Part shown: positions 1 to 8,026 of the stretch, in pieces | Numbering within the stretch: position 1 is the stretch's first letter | How the letters are laid out: each line of letters opens with the position of its first letter | Source: Aliarcobacter sp017996075 | GTDB taxonomy: Bacteria; Campylobacterota; Campylobacteria; Campylobacterales; Arcobacteraceae | DNA: 64,000 nucleotides | Strand: one strand, 5' to 3' | NCBI RefSeq assembly: GCF_051062515.1 | Contig: NZ_JAMXEK010000001.1 | Made by a program: the position numbers and the translations under genes | The notes under the pieces: generated by a model | Database searches by the model: none | What the model was told of the DNA's origin: nothing | The model's input: only the letters and a program-made list of their open reading frames with translations

Positions 1-203
1 GATTAAAGAAATAATTAAGTTTAAAAAAATACTACTTTTAATATTGATTATAAAAATAAAACAATAAATTTTAATGATAAAAATATGATATAGAAATTGG
101 TGAAGATTATATAAATAGTAAGAAATAAAGCTATATTTTTGTAATACAATAAAAGCAAACAAAGAAATACTTATATTAGCATTACAAAGTAAGGAATACG
201 AAT

Positions 204-503
204 TTAACTTTCTTGCTCTAATTGTTCTATTTTTTTATTAAGAATTTCAATTTCTTCTTTTAATTTATCAATATCATTTGTATAATAATCAAAATTATAA
301 TTCGTTCTCAATGAAGTTAAAGAAAATGAACTATATATATTTTCCAAATGAAAAATAATATATGCAATAACTATATAGACTCCAATTTCGAAGTAGTACA
401 TTATCAAAATAGATAAAATTATCTTTATAATAATTTTAAAAAAAGACTTAAATACTATTTTTCTTTCTTCTAGCAAAAAATCTATTTTATTATTTGATAT
501 CAT
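204..503 (-). CDS. Small membrane protein with C-terminal coiled coil
   Basis: A 99-residue protein I do not recognise. Residues about 18-52 form one or two hydrophobic segments. The last 25 residues are rich in Glu, Lys, Leu and Ile with a heptad-like pattern (DKLKEEIEILNKKIEQL), so a short coiled coil should project from the membrane. The ATG has an AGGA-type ribosome site about 8 bases upstream. It lies 25 bases downstream of the next membrane protein on the same strand and is probably co-transcribed with it. The neighbourhood (HUH initiator, integrase) suggests cargo or a structural gene of an integrated element. Function unknown. Confidence 0.6.
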   Translation of the reverse strand: MISNNKIDFLLEERKIVFKSFFKIIIKIILSILIMYYFEIGVYIVIAYIIFHLENIYSSFSLTSLRTNYNFDYYTNDIDKLKEEIEILNKKIEQLEQES

Positions 504-528
504 ATTATTTTCCTATAATGTTAAAAAT

Positions 529-1191
529 TCAATGCTTTAGTTTTGATATTGTAATTTCATAGTAAAATTTCCAACCAATAACTACAAATATTAAACTAAT
601 AACTAAAAATATACTACCAATTATTTGTGGTCCTAATTCAATAAAAAAATTAATTATGTTAATTATAAATTTTAATTTTATTGGATAAGAATTTTCTAAA
701 GTACTTGTTTCATTCCATTCTATATAATTTAAAAATATACATCCAAGTAAAAATGAACTTAAAGAAAAAATAGTTGTAATTGAAATACAAAAATATTTAT
801 AAAGAATATTCTTAGATTCATCCAATGCAAAAGCAAATAAAATAAAAGATACTCCAAATATTCCACCTAAATATTTTGAAGTTATTAAATAAATATCATA
901 ATCATTAAATAAAGAAAATAATAAAAAGAATATATAGTAAATCGCAAAAGAAGATAGAATATATATTAATGAATTTTTCCTTGTGTATGAAGTTTTATAA
1001 TATTTCATATTATTTGTAAAATTATCATTTTTATAAACAAGATTCGTAGCAATTTCTTTACTTATATTCATTTTGTTTATTAATGATTGAATAACTTCTT
1101 CTTTACTTTTTCCTAAGTTTAATTCATTAGAAATGTATCCTGAAATCATTTCTAAACCATTTAATAATTTTTCGTTTTGTTCTTTTTCCAT
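529..1191 (-). CDS. Polytopic membrane protein, unknown function
   Basis: A 220-residue protein of unrecognised family. The N-terminal 55 residues are soluble and charged, with a possible small helical bundle (around GKSKEEVIQSLINKMNIS). Four hydrophobic stretches follow, at roughly 75-95, 105-125, 133-155 and 185-212, each long enough to span the membrane. The start is an ATG preceded by GAAGG. It forms a two-gene unit with the coiled-coil membrane protein downstream. Base composition is very AT-rich, like the rest of the left-hand accessory block. It may belong to the integrated element, but nothing in the sequence names a role. Confidence 0.65.
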   Translation of the reverse strand: MEKEQNEKLLNGLEMISGYISNELNLGKSKEEVIQSLINKMNISKEIATNLVYKNDNFTNNMKYYKTSYTRKNSLIYILSSFAIYYIFFLLFSLFNDYDIYLITSKYLGGIFGVSFILFAFALDESKNILYKYFCISITTIFSLSSFLLGCIFLNYIEWNETSTLENSYPIKLKFIINIINFFIELGPQIIGSIFLVISLIFVVIGWKFYYEITISKLKH

Positions 1192-1266
1192 AGATTTACC
1201 TTCAAAATTCGTTGATTATATTATAAAATATTCTTTTAATATCACTTTTTAAAAACAATGTATTTA

Positions 1267-1467
1267 TTAATATTGACAATAGTTTGAACCGAAAAATATT
1301 TGATATATTTTGCCATTAACATCATAAGTACCTATATATCCATATTGATAACCATATTGCCCCCAATCACACTTTACTAATCTAGCATATGCACCACCAA
1401 TATTATAAGCATACATTGACAATGCACACGATATAAATATAATCATCCCTATTATGATTTTTTTCAT
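1267..1467 (-). CDS. Small exported Tyr/Gly-rich protein
   Basis: A 66-residue protein with a clear signal peptide: MKK, a hydrophobic core to about residue 16, then a likely cleavage near Ala20. The mature part is about 46 residues, rich in Tyr and Gly, with two cysteines (around residues 33 and 64) that could form a disulfide. A good ribosome site (AAGGAAA) precedes the ATG. The family is not recognised. Small exported proteins beside a rolling-circle initiator are common in filamentous phages and in mobile plasmids, but the sequence alone does not decide between them. Confidence 0.6.
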   Translation of the reverse strand: MKKIIIGMIIFISCALSMYAYNIGGAYARLVKCDWGQYGYQYGYIGTYDVNGKIYQIFFGSNYCQY

Positions 1468-1542
1468 ATATTTCCTTTTTTTAATTGTTTCATTTTATCT
1501 ATTTAATACTTTATATTCAAGATTCTTGTCTTATTTTATAAA

Positions 1543-1557
1543 AAGTGTCGAACACTT
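1543..1557. repeat. Perfect 6-3-6 palindrome upstream of the Rep gene
   Basis: AAGTGT, a CGA spacer, then ACACTT form a perfect inverted repeat about 85 bases upstream of the HUH initiator start, in a non-coding gap between divergent genes (1468-1641). It is unusually GC-rich for this AT-rich gap. It could be an operator for the divergent promoters or part of the initiator's origin hairpin. No nick site can be proven from sequence. Confidence 0.4.
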
Positions 1558-1641
1558 AATTTTCTTATAAAACTTTAAAAAAAAACAAAAATATATAAAT
1601 CTTCTACCTAAAATTAATTTTTAACTTAAGAAAGGTTAAAA

Positions 1642-3060
1642 ATGCAAAGTTATGAAAAATATATAAAAACTCAAAGATTAGAATATATACAACATTCAAA
1701 AATTAAAGAAGATAAACAAGCAAAATATAAATCAAAACTTGAATCTTTTAATCACCTTAGTGGTGAGTTTAAAAGTATGAGCCATAATCCATTACAAGTT
1801 AGTAAGGACAATTATTTATGGTTTACTTTTAATCAAAAATTATTAGAAGAGCAAATTATAGCTAGTGGTAATTATGCAACTCTTTTTATAACTTTAACTT
1901 TACCCTCGAAATTTCATAAGTATAGCCAACAAACAAAAAAATATAATCCTCTTTATAATGAACAATGCACAATAAATGAAGGGTATAATCTATTAAATAA
2001 ATCTTTTAGAACTATTTACAAAGATTTTAAAGTTAATAGAAAATTTGAAAAAATATATTTTAGTAAAGTAATAGAACCTCATAAAAATTTATCTTGTCAT
2101 CTTCATGCAATTTTATATGTAAATATTGATAATGTTGAATATTTAAAAAATCATATAAAAAATGTTGTTGTAAAAAATGAACTTGGAAGATATGAAATTG
2201 AAGAAATAAAAGATATTACTAGAGGTACAAGTTATCTTTTAAAATATGTACAAAAAACTACAAACCCAACAAACGATAAAGATTTTCATTTTTTTAATGG
2301 TTGGAAGAAATATAATAAAATAAGAGTTTTTACTTGTAGTATTGTTGGAATTGAAAGATATTTATTTAAAAAAATAAATGCTTCTACAAGTATTACAAAA
2401 AATCTAAAAGGTAATCCTATTTCAAAAATGTTACAAGAATGTGATATTAATATTACTACAACAAATACAAAAACAAATGAAATTGCTACAAAATCACATA
2501 CAAGTTTAAAATCAAGATTTGTTGTAGAAGTTGAAAAAGAAAAGTTCACTCAAGATATAAATTATACTCCAAATGAAAAAGAAATAAATCGAATATTTTT
2601 TGATAGTTTTTTAAATGGCAGTGAAAATAATATTATGAAAACATATAATTTAAGGGGGTTTTTAAACATTTGTAAAACTACTTTTGAGGATGTATCTGGA
2701 ATTAAATATACAAAAAGTATAAAGTTAAAATTGATAGAAAATTATAAAGAATATTTAATAAAATATAATGATTATATATCAAATATAAATAGATTGAATA
2801 ATATAAACATCATAGAATCTTTTTTAAATGATGAAGATATACTAGAAATTAGTGAGTTTGATATAGATAATCATGGAAAAAATATCTATCTTGAAGATGT
2901 TAAATATTTTGATAAAAAACTTGAATTTGAAAGAATTTTTGAAAAAATATATATTCCAAAATATAAATATAAAATCAAAAAAATCTCAATTTTTGATAAA
3001 AAATTAGATTGTGAAATATATACTTCAAATGCTTTTGAAATTTTATGGAAAATGGTTTAG
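1642..3060 (+). CDS. HUH replication initiator (phage gpA-like, two-tyrosine)
   Basis: A 472-residue predicted rolling-circle initiator. Three HUH-endonuclease signatures occur in order: motif I-like FITLTLPSKFH at 82-92; the metal-binding His-x-His (HLH, 153-155) inside a hydrophobic strand; and a catalytic YLLKY at 198-202 that puts two tyrosines four residues apart, as in phiX174 A and P2 gpA. Such enzymes nick one strand at the origin and stay covalently attached through Tyr. The C-terminal 250 residues are not recognised and no helicase motif is visible. The start ATG follows AAAGG. It faces away from the small exported gene and converges on the 3065-3535 gene. No standard plasmid or phage structural gene accompanies it in view. 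I am confident of the HUH fold class, less of the gpA subfamily. Confidence 0.75.
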   Translation: MQSYEKYIKTQRLEYIQHSKIKEDKQAKYKSKLESFNHLSGEFKSMSHNPLQVSKDNYLWFTFNQKLLEEQIIASGNYATLFITLTLPSKFHKYSQQTKKYNPLYNEQCTINEGYNLLNKSFRTIYKDFKVNRKFEKIYFSKVIEPHKNLSCHLHAILYVNIDNVEYLKNHIKNVVVKNELGRYEIEEIKDITRGTSYLLKYVQKTTNPTNDKDFHFFNGWKKYNKIRVFTCSIVGIERYLFKKINASTSITKNLKGNPISKMLQECDINITTTNTKTNEIATKSHTSLKSRFVVEVEKEKFTQDINYTPNEKEINRIFFDSFLNGSENNIMKTYNLRGFLNICKTTFEDVSGIKYTKSIKLKLIENYKEYLIKYNDYISNINRLNNINIIESFLNDEDILEISEFDIDNHGKNIYLEDVKYFDKKLEFERIFEKIYIPKYKYKIKKISIFDKKLDCEIYTSNAFEILWKMV

Positions 3061-3064
3061 ACAA

Positions 3065-3445
3065 TTAAAAAGGAATATCTTTTTTTTCTTCATATTCATC
3101 TTTAAATTTTTTATAAAATGAAATTAAGAACAATCCTATTGTAGTAATTGAATTAACAATAAAATAAGCATATATTGGATTATCAATAAAAATTTCTTCG
3201 CTTAGCTTTCCATGAAATCTACTTTTATTGCTTCGCATTTGCTCTATATCTTTATTCATTGATAACATTGAACTACCAATAGACTTTATTTCTTTAGGCA
3301 TATCACTTTTTGGAAACAAAGATAGCTCTTTTAAAATTTGGTTTGTTAATTCATAAAGTGTTTTATTGCTAAATTCATTTTTATTTTTGCTTTTTAAATA
3401 GTTTTGTCTTTTATTTTCTATTTCTTCAAAATTTGAGTAGCTCAA
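3065..3445 (-). CDS. Small membrane-anchored protein, 5' end split by amber codon
   Basis: This 126-residue open frame starts at a TTG preceded by GGA. It has a polar N-terminal half and one hydrophobic segment near residues 93-112 (YAYFIVNSITTIGLFLISF), followed by a charged tail. The same frame continues upstream to an ATG at 3535, four bases after the integrase stop, and is broken only by a TAG at 3494-3496. The residues on both sides of the TAG look like normal coding sequence (MSNAKNSSLYKNE, then YSSFAYSYQKLDKNG). So it is either a gene recently broken by a point mutation, a gene re-started at TTG, or a readthrough product. The family is not recognised. Confidence 0.55.
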   Translation of the reverse strand: MSYSNFEEIENKRQNYLKSKNKNEFSNKTLYELTNQILKELSLFPKSDMPKEIKSIGSSMLSMNKDIEQMRSNKSRFHGKLSEEIFIDNPIYAYFIVNSITTIGLFLISFYKKFKDEYEEKKDIPF

Positions 3446-3538
3446 ATTTCCATTTTTATCAAGTTTTTGATATGAATATGCAAAAGAAGAATACTATTCA
3501 TTTTTATACAATGAAGAGTTTTTTGCATTAGACATGAT

Positions 3539-4720
3539 TTAAATATCAAAATCTAATGCATCAATAAGTTTTTTCTTAACTTCTAGATCAAATCCTTTTC
3601 CATATTTTTTTATTGTTAGGTTTGTTTTCGCATCACTTTCATGCCCTATAATTTCTTGTATAACTTGAACTTGATCTGGAAATTTATTTATTAATTTATT
3701 TACAAAATTGGCTCTAAAAGTATGATTTGTTTTTCTTTCAGTTTTTGGAATTACCTTAAAAATTTGTTCATTAAAATAATTTGCAAATCGTGTTCGTTTC
3801 CATGTTTTTCTTAAATTTTCAAAGTTTAAATTATATAAAATATCTTCTATCTCTTTGTGAATTGGTATATCTCTTTTTTTATCAAATTTTGTAACTTCTA
3901 ACGATATATATTTTATATCATCTTCGTTTGTTTTTAAATTTTGTTTTGTTAAATTGTATATTTCCATGATTCTCATACCACTATACAACATTACTTTAAA
4001 AATTTTTTTATCTTCATCTTTGATTTTTTTACTATTAAAAATATTTTTTAAATCTTCATTTATAAAAAGTTCTTTTTTTACTTCTTCAACAAAAAGAGTT
4101 TTAATATTAGTTGCTTTATTTTCTCTTATTAATTTTTCTTCTAGTGCAAATTTTAAAAAAATGTTTAAGTACATCATTTTTTCATTTGTTGTAGTGTTTT
4201 TTCTTCCTTTTTTTATAAAACTATCTCTAAAATTTTCAAAATCTTCTTTTGAAATTTTGTTAATATCTTTGTCTTTAAAAAAATTTTTTAAATCTGAAAA
4301 AGTTTGAGCATATTTTGTGTATGTACTATCTTTGACTTTTTTTTGTGTTTTTTTTGCTTCTTCTTTTTTTGCTGCTACAAACAAAATTTCAAGCTCCCTA
4401 AAACCTATGTCTTTTATATTATTTATTAAGTTATTGTTTTTATTTTTTACTTCATGTTCTAGCAACAAATTTGTTTTTTCAAATGTTTCAATTTCTTCGC
4501 TTATGTTTTGAATGTTGTTCATTTTTAAAATTTCTACTAACTCCTCATGTGTGTCATATTCGAAGATTAGTTTATAGCTACCTTTTTGTAATGTAAACAT
4601 TAGTTCATCCCTTTTTAATAAATTTAAAACTTTTGCCCTAGTTATAGCAATTTTTAAACTTTTTGTAAATAAACTTACTCTAAAAAGTTTATAATTTATT
4701 CTTTTTCTAAAATAAAACAC
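3539..4720 (-). CDS. Tyrosine recombinase (phage-type integrase)
   Basis: A 393-residue site-specific recombinase that should integrate and excise the element. An N-terminal arm-binding strand (FYFRKRI) and a SAM-like core-binding domain (about 110-205) precede the catalytic domain. All catalytic residues are visible: Arg250 in YSGMRIMEIY, a Lys near 278-282, His333-x-x-Arg336 in HTFR, His360 in IIGHES and Tyr373. The only in-frame start is GTG at 4720, with a weak ribosome site; it trims the expected Lys-Val strand before FYFRKRI. Adding one base to the T6 run at 4740-4745 would connect an upstream ATG and give MIQKNIYKVEDVFYF, a more typical N-terminus. It is followed after 3 bases by the amber-split gene. 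Confidence 0.9.
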   Translation of the reverse strand: MFYFRKRINYKLFRVSLFTKSLKIAITRAKVLNLLKRDELMFTLQKGSYKLIFEYDTHEELVEILKMNNIQNISEEIETFEKTNLLLEHEVKNKNNNLINNIKDIGFRELEILFVAAKKEEAKKTQKKVKDSTYTKYAQTFSDLKNFFKDKDINKISKEDFENFRDSFIKKGRKNTTTNEKMMYLNIFLKFALEEKLIRENKATNIKTLFVEEVKKELFINEDLKNIFNSKKIKDEDKKIFKVMLYSGMRIMEIYNLTKQNLKTNEDDIKYISLEVTKFDKKRDIPIHKEIEDILYNLNFENLRKTWKRTRFANYFNEQIFKVIPKTERKTNHTFRANFVNKLINKFPDQVQVIQEIIGHESDAKTNLTIKKYGKGFDLEVKKKLIDALDFDI

Positions 4721-5088
4721 ATCTTCAACTTTATAAATATTTTTTGTATCATAATTTTTTCTTTTTGTATCATAGTCCGAAAAATAAGTATATAAAAGCT
4801 CCTCTAAATGTCGATAAAATCGAGGTTTTCGTGCTTTATTTTTTGCAAAGCAAGAAGTTTTACTTATTATTGTATATTATTTGTGGAGAAAAATTATAAT
4901 AATTTGCATTTGTTTATTTTTTCAGATAGAATGTTTCTGTTAAAGATGATTTAGAGTTTTACGACATCTTTAGTTTGCTTTTATTGATACTTACAAAATT
5001 AATACAAACATCTATTAATAATATAACTCCTCATTACACTTTATAAAAACAAGCTTCAGTAAGAAGTAAATTAAATCAAGGAATTGCA
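4721..5088. other. Element boundary / cold-shock promoter region
   Basis: 368 bases without a convincing gene between the integrase and the cold-shock gene. It contains a 13-bp direct repeat (4741-4753 and 4762-4774), a short palindrome near 4812-4824 (TCGATAAAATCGA), and an 8-bp inverted repeat TAAAGATG/CATCTTTA at 4941-4948 and 4965-4972. A minus-strand frame in phase with the integrase stays open from about 4879 but has no start codon. The chromosomal side should carry the cspA-type promoter and long 5' leader. An attachment site is likely here, but its partner copy is not in the window. Confidence 0.4.
4741..4774. repeat. 13-bp direct repeat with 21-bp period
   Basis: TTTTTGTATCATA occurs at 4741-4753 and again at 4762-4774. 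The centre-to-centre distance is 21 bp, about two helical turns, placing both copies on the same DNA face just upstream of the integrase. That spacing suits cooperative binding of an integrase arm domain or a repressor. The repeat is AT-rich, so chance is possible. Confidence 0.4.
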
Positions 5089-5307
5089 ATGGCAAATCAA
5101 AATATTGGAACAGTAAAATGGTTCAACACAGAAAAAGGTTTTGGATTTATTCAATTAGAAAATGAAAATGATGAGTTTTTTGTTCATCATAGTGAAGTTA
5201 ACTCTTCAGGTTATGGAAGAGTTAATTTGATTGAAGGTCAAAAAGTATCTTTTGAAATTGGTAGAAATGAAAAAGGTCCTCAAGCAAAAAACGTTTCTTC
5301 TATATAG
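5089..5307 (+). CDS. Cold-shock protein, CspA family
   Basis: A 72-residue single cold-shock domain that binds single-stranded RNA/DNA and melts RNA structure. RNP1 (KGFGFIQ, residues 17-23) and RNP2 (EFFVHHS, 30-36) are both present, and the opening GTVKWFN is diagnostic. Length matches the family. The ATG follows an AAGGA-type site. It sits just outside the integrase and marks the start of normal chromosomal genes. A long leader upstream is typical of thermally regulated csp mRNAs, but no leader structure can be proven here. Confidence 0.95.
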   Translation: MANQNIGTVKWFNTEKGFGFIQLENENDEFFVHHSEVNSSGYGRVNLIEGQKVSFEIGRNEKGPQAKNVSSI

Positions 5308-5520
5308 TCAAATATGGTTTATTTATAAACCATATTCACACAATACAAATAAATAAATTTTATTGTTAAATAGTTTTAAAGTTTCACTTAAGATCCTTTA
5401 ACTCTGTTATAAAATATCTTATTCCTCCAAAATATCTTTTTCAAATTTCCCAAATTACTCATTTTATTTATTCTAAATAGTAGTATAATGTTTCAAAAAA
5501 TAAAAATTAGAGGTTTTGCT

Positions 5521-6105
5521 TTGGTATTAGAGATAAAAAAACTAACATTTGGATACAAAAAAAATAACTTTATATTTGAAAATTTTGATTTAGAGCTTAA
5601 AAAAGGTGAATTGAAAACAATTTTTGGAAAGAGTGGAAGTGGAAAAACTACACTTTTTGAGCTTATTTTAGGAAACTTAAAACAACAAAGTGGAGAGATA
5701 AAAAAAAGTAAAACAGCTATGATTTTTCAAGATCCTTTTTCCTCTTTTCATCCAACATATACAATTTTTGAGCAGATAAAAGATGTAGTAAATAGAGATT
5801 TTAAAGATGAAGTTGATAATATTTTGTCTAAATTAAGCTTAGAAGAGTCACTTTTAAATAAAAAACCATATGAATTAAGTGGTGGACAGCTTCAAAGATG
5901 CTCTATTTTAAGAGCAATTTTGTTAAAACCAGATTTACTTTTAATAGATGAGCCAACATCAGCACTTGATAATATAATTGCTTATGATACAATGAAATTA
6001 ATAGTAAATCTTCTAAGTGATTGTGGAATTTTACTTGTAACTCACGATATAGATATGGCTTCTTGGTGTAGTAATGAAATAATAAGGTTGGAAAATGGAA
6101 AATAA
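5521..6105 (+). CDS. ABC transporter ATPase, peptide/nickel type
   Basis: A 194-residue nucleotide-binding subunit (from TTG 5521). Walker A is GKSGSGKTT, the signature is LSGGQLQRC, Walker B is LLLIDEP and the H-loop is LVTHD. The FQDPFSSFHP Q-loop segment resembles Opp/Dpp/Nik ATPases. The frame is open from ATG 5488, but TTG 5521 follows a TTAGAGG site at the right distance and starts the normal first strand (VLEIKKLTFGY), so I prefer it. It is shorter than typical Opp ATPases and lacks their C-terminal extension. No permease or binding protein is adjacent, so the substrate is unknown. Its end overlaps hemH by 11 bases, suggesting co-transcription. Confidence 0.8.
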   Translation: MVLEIKKLTFGYKKNNFIFENFDLELKKGELKTIFGKSGSGKTTLFELILGNLKQQSGEIKKSKTAMIFQDPFSSFHPTYTIFEQIKDVVNRDFKDEVDNILSKLSLEESLLNKKPYELSGGQLQRCSILRAILLKPDLLLIDEPTSALDNIIAYDTMKLIVNLLSDCGILLVTHDIDMASWCSNEIIRLENGK

Positions 6106-7030
6106 AAAAAAAGCTTTGATACTCCTAAATATGGGTGGAGCTAGAAATAAAAATGAGTTAAAAATGTTTTTAACAAATATGTTTAATGATGAAAATATTT
6201 TGACTATAAAAAGTTCATTTATAAGAAAAATAGTAGCTTCTTTGATTGTAAATAAAAGATTAAATGAAGCTTGGAAAAACTACGAGCTTATAGGAAATTG
6301 TTCTCCTATAAACCCTTTAACTGAAAAATTAGTAGAAAAATGTAATGAAAAAATAGAAGATTTTAAAACATATCAGGTTATGCGATATACTCCACCTTTT
6401 GCAAAAGATGTGATTGAAAACTTAAAAAAAGATGGTATAGAAGAAGTTTTACTTTTTCCTTTATATCCTCAATACTCTACAACAACTACAAAATCATCTT
6501 TAGAAGATTTTATTAAGTTTGCAAAAAATAGTTTCAAAATAAAATCTATAAATGATTTTTATAGAAATGATAAATTTAATAGTTGTATTGTAGATGAAAT
6601 CCAAAGAATTCAAGATGGAAAAGATGATTTTAATCTAATATTCTCAGCCCATGGTTTACCTCAAAAAATTGTAGATAATGGTGATCCTTATGAAAAACAG
6701 ATGATTGAGCATGTTCAGATTTTAAGTCAAAAATTAAAAGATAAAAATATAAACTTCAAATCAATAAATCTTGCATATCAATCAAAAGTTGGTCCTTTGA
6801 AATGGCTTGAACCATCTCTTGAAGATATGTTGAAAAATTTCAAAGGTGAAAAAGTGATTATTTATCCACTATCTTTTATAGTTGATAACTCTGAAACTAC
6901 TTTTGAACTTGATATTGAATATAGACATATTTCACAAGATTTAGGAATATTAGATTATAAAGTTTGTAAATGCGTAAATTATAATGATAATTTTATAGAT
7001 GCTATAAAAGATATAATAGATAAAAATTAA
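6095..7030 (+). CDS. hemH: Ferrochelatase
   Basis: A 311-residue enzyme that inserts Fe2+ into protoporphyrin IX, the last step of protoheme synthesis, at the cytoplasmic face of the membrane. The N-terminus (KKALILLNMGGA), the YPQYS segment, the catalytic-histidine region FSAHGLPQKIVDNGDPY and the C-terminal DNSETTFELDIEY with its conserved Glu are all present. Length fits bacterial HemH. It overlaps the upstream ABC ATPase by 11 bases and has no visible link to the heme d1 cluster, though it would supply heme for the many c-type cytochromes nearby. Confidence 0.95.
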   Translation: MENKKKALILLNMGGARNKNELKMFLTNMFNDENILTIKSSFIRKIVASLIVNKRLNEAWKNYELIGNCSPINPLTEKLVEKCNEKIEDFKTYQVMRYTPPFAKDVIENLKKDGIEEVLLFPLYPQYSTTTTKSSLEDFIKFAKNSFKIKSINDFYRNDKFNSCIVDEIQRIQDGKDDFNLIFSAHGLPQKIVDNGDPYEKQMIEHVQILSQKLKDKNINFKSINLAYQSKVGPLKWLEPSLEDMLKNFKGEKVIIYPLSFIVDNSETTFELDIEYRHISQDLGILDYKVCKCVNYNDNFIDAIKDIIDKN

Positions 7031-7091
7031 TTTTTTATGTTTTTTTTTGATACTATTCGCAAAAAATTTGTGAGTGTCCAAAAGGTCGAAA

Positions 7092-7583
7092 ATGGATGAA
7101 AAAGAGAAAAAGAGTTTTATAGAGAGAATCTTTTTAAAAGTAAATAGTATAGATAAAGTTTTAGAAAATAGAGTAGATACAATACTTTTAAGAGTAATAA
7201 ATATGCTGAAGTATATTTTTATATTAATAATGATTATATATTTAGCAGTTTGTTTGTTGAGTTTAGGATATAAATTAATAGCTTTTACTATAGAGCAGGG
7301 AGCTTTGGATTTCTCTTCTATTAAGACTATATTAACAGATGGTCTTTTTACTTTGATTGTAATTGCAATTGTAAAAACTCTTTTTATTAAAAATGGCTTT
7401 GATTACTCTTTGACATTTTTGGAAATCGCTTTTGTTGTTATTATTAGAAAGCTTATTTTACTTGAAACAATACCTAGTGAAACTACTTTACTTGTAGCTT
7501 TGGGAATAACATCATCTATATTTTTTATTTTGATAATTTATATTCATAATCTAAAAAGAAAGTGGCAAAAAGAGGCTAGTTAA
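7092..7583 (+). CDS. PsiE-like membrane protein
   Basis: A 163-residue inner-membrane protein with four hydrophobic spans (about 38-60, 75-100, 108-128, 132-152) and charged ends, matching the PsiE (phosphate-starvation-inducible E) family layout. The frame is open from GTG 7074, but ATG 7092 has AAAGG six bases upstream and is the better start. PsiE proteins have no established biochemical role. It is followed by a strong bidirectional terminator shared with the convergent nir-cluster gene. Confidence 0.7.
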   Translation: MDEKEKKSFIERIFLKVNSIDKVLENRVDTILLRVINMLKYIFILIMIIYLAVCLLSLGYKLIAFTIEQGALDFSSIKTILTDGLFTLIVIAIVKTLFIKNGFDYSLTFLEIAFVVIIRKLILLETIPSETTLLVALGITSSIFFILIIYIHNLKRKWQKEAS

Positions 7584-7596
7584 AATATCATTTTAA

Positions 7597-7624
7597 TAAA
7601 ATAAGCAATCTTTTGCTTATTTTA
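7597..7624. terminator. Bidirectional terminator
   Basis: TAAAATAAGCAA (7597-7608), a 4-base loop and TTGCTTATTTTA (7613-7624) form a 12-bp perfect stem with A/T tracts on both sides, between the convergent PsiE-like gene and the end of the nir-associated minus-strand pair. Confidence 0.8.
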
Positions 7625-8012
7625 TATACTCTTTTTTCATATTTTCAAGCATTTTTACACATCTTGCGCTATGAAAATTTTTAAAATATTCAGGATTTGA
7701 AAATATATTATCTTTTAAACTCCAACCTAATTTATCATTTATCATAATTGATTTTGAAACTTCTCTTTTTGTTCTATTTTCACAAAGAACTGTTTCACCT
7801 TTTAAAAACTCACTTTCAACTTCAGCCATTCTTGAAGTTGTAACTTTAAAATGAGCAAAAATTGCAATAATTAGAAATATTAAAACAGGTGGAAAAACTT
7901 TTTTAAAGCTATTTGGTGGAGAAAATTTTCTTGTGGTTACAATAGCTGTTACTATAAGAAAAAATATAGCTATAAAAATATAGGCAATTTCAAGTTCAAA
8001 AAAAAGTTTCAT
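7617..8012 (-). CDS. Nir-cluster membrane protein, unknown
   Basis: A 131-residue protein with two N-terminal membrane spans (about 5-27 and 40-58) and a soluble C-terminal half containing two cysteines (around 80 and 118). ATG 8012 is chosen over 8024 because GGAG sits six bases before it. It starts 14 bases after the siroheme decarboxylase stop and is surely co-transcribed with it. No heme-binding CxxCH is present. It belongs to no family I know; its position suggests a role in heme d1 delivery, electron supply or cluster regulation. Confidence 0.65.
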   Translation of the reverse strand: MKLFFELEIAYIFIAIFFLIVTAIVTTRKFSPPNSFKKVFPPVLIFLIIAIFAHFKVTTSRMAEVESEFLKGETVLCENRTKREVSKSIMINDKLGWSLKDNIFSNPEYFKNFHSARCVKMLENMKKEYIK

Positions 8013-8026
8013 TTCATACTCCATTT

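Noticed and set aside
140..154. 15-bp sequence TGTAATACAATAAAA shared with 62860-62874, considered as att sites of a large element
   Set aside because: In DNA this AT-rich, exact 15-mers are expected many times by chance in 64 kb. A 60-kb element holding valS, lon and suf is implausible.
1..203. Short plus-strand frames at the left edge
   Set aside because: All are closed by stops within about 20 codons and have no start or similarity; nothing could be supported.
2286..2549. Minus-strand open frame inside the HUH initiator
   Set aside because: Antisense to a gene with clear motifs; low-complexity Phe/Val composition of a shadow frame.
3954..4511. Plus-strand frames opposite the integrase
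   Set aside because: Phe/Ser/Leu-rich shadows of the Lys/Glu-rich integrase; no ribosome sites.
4941..4972. Inverted repeat TAAAGATG/CATCTTTA considered as a dif or att core
   Set aside because: Arms are short with a 16-base spacer, unlike the 6-8 base centre of Xer sites, and no second copy was found. Kept only as part of the intergenic description.
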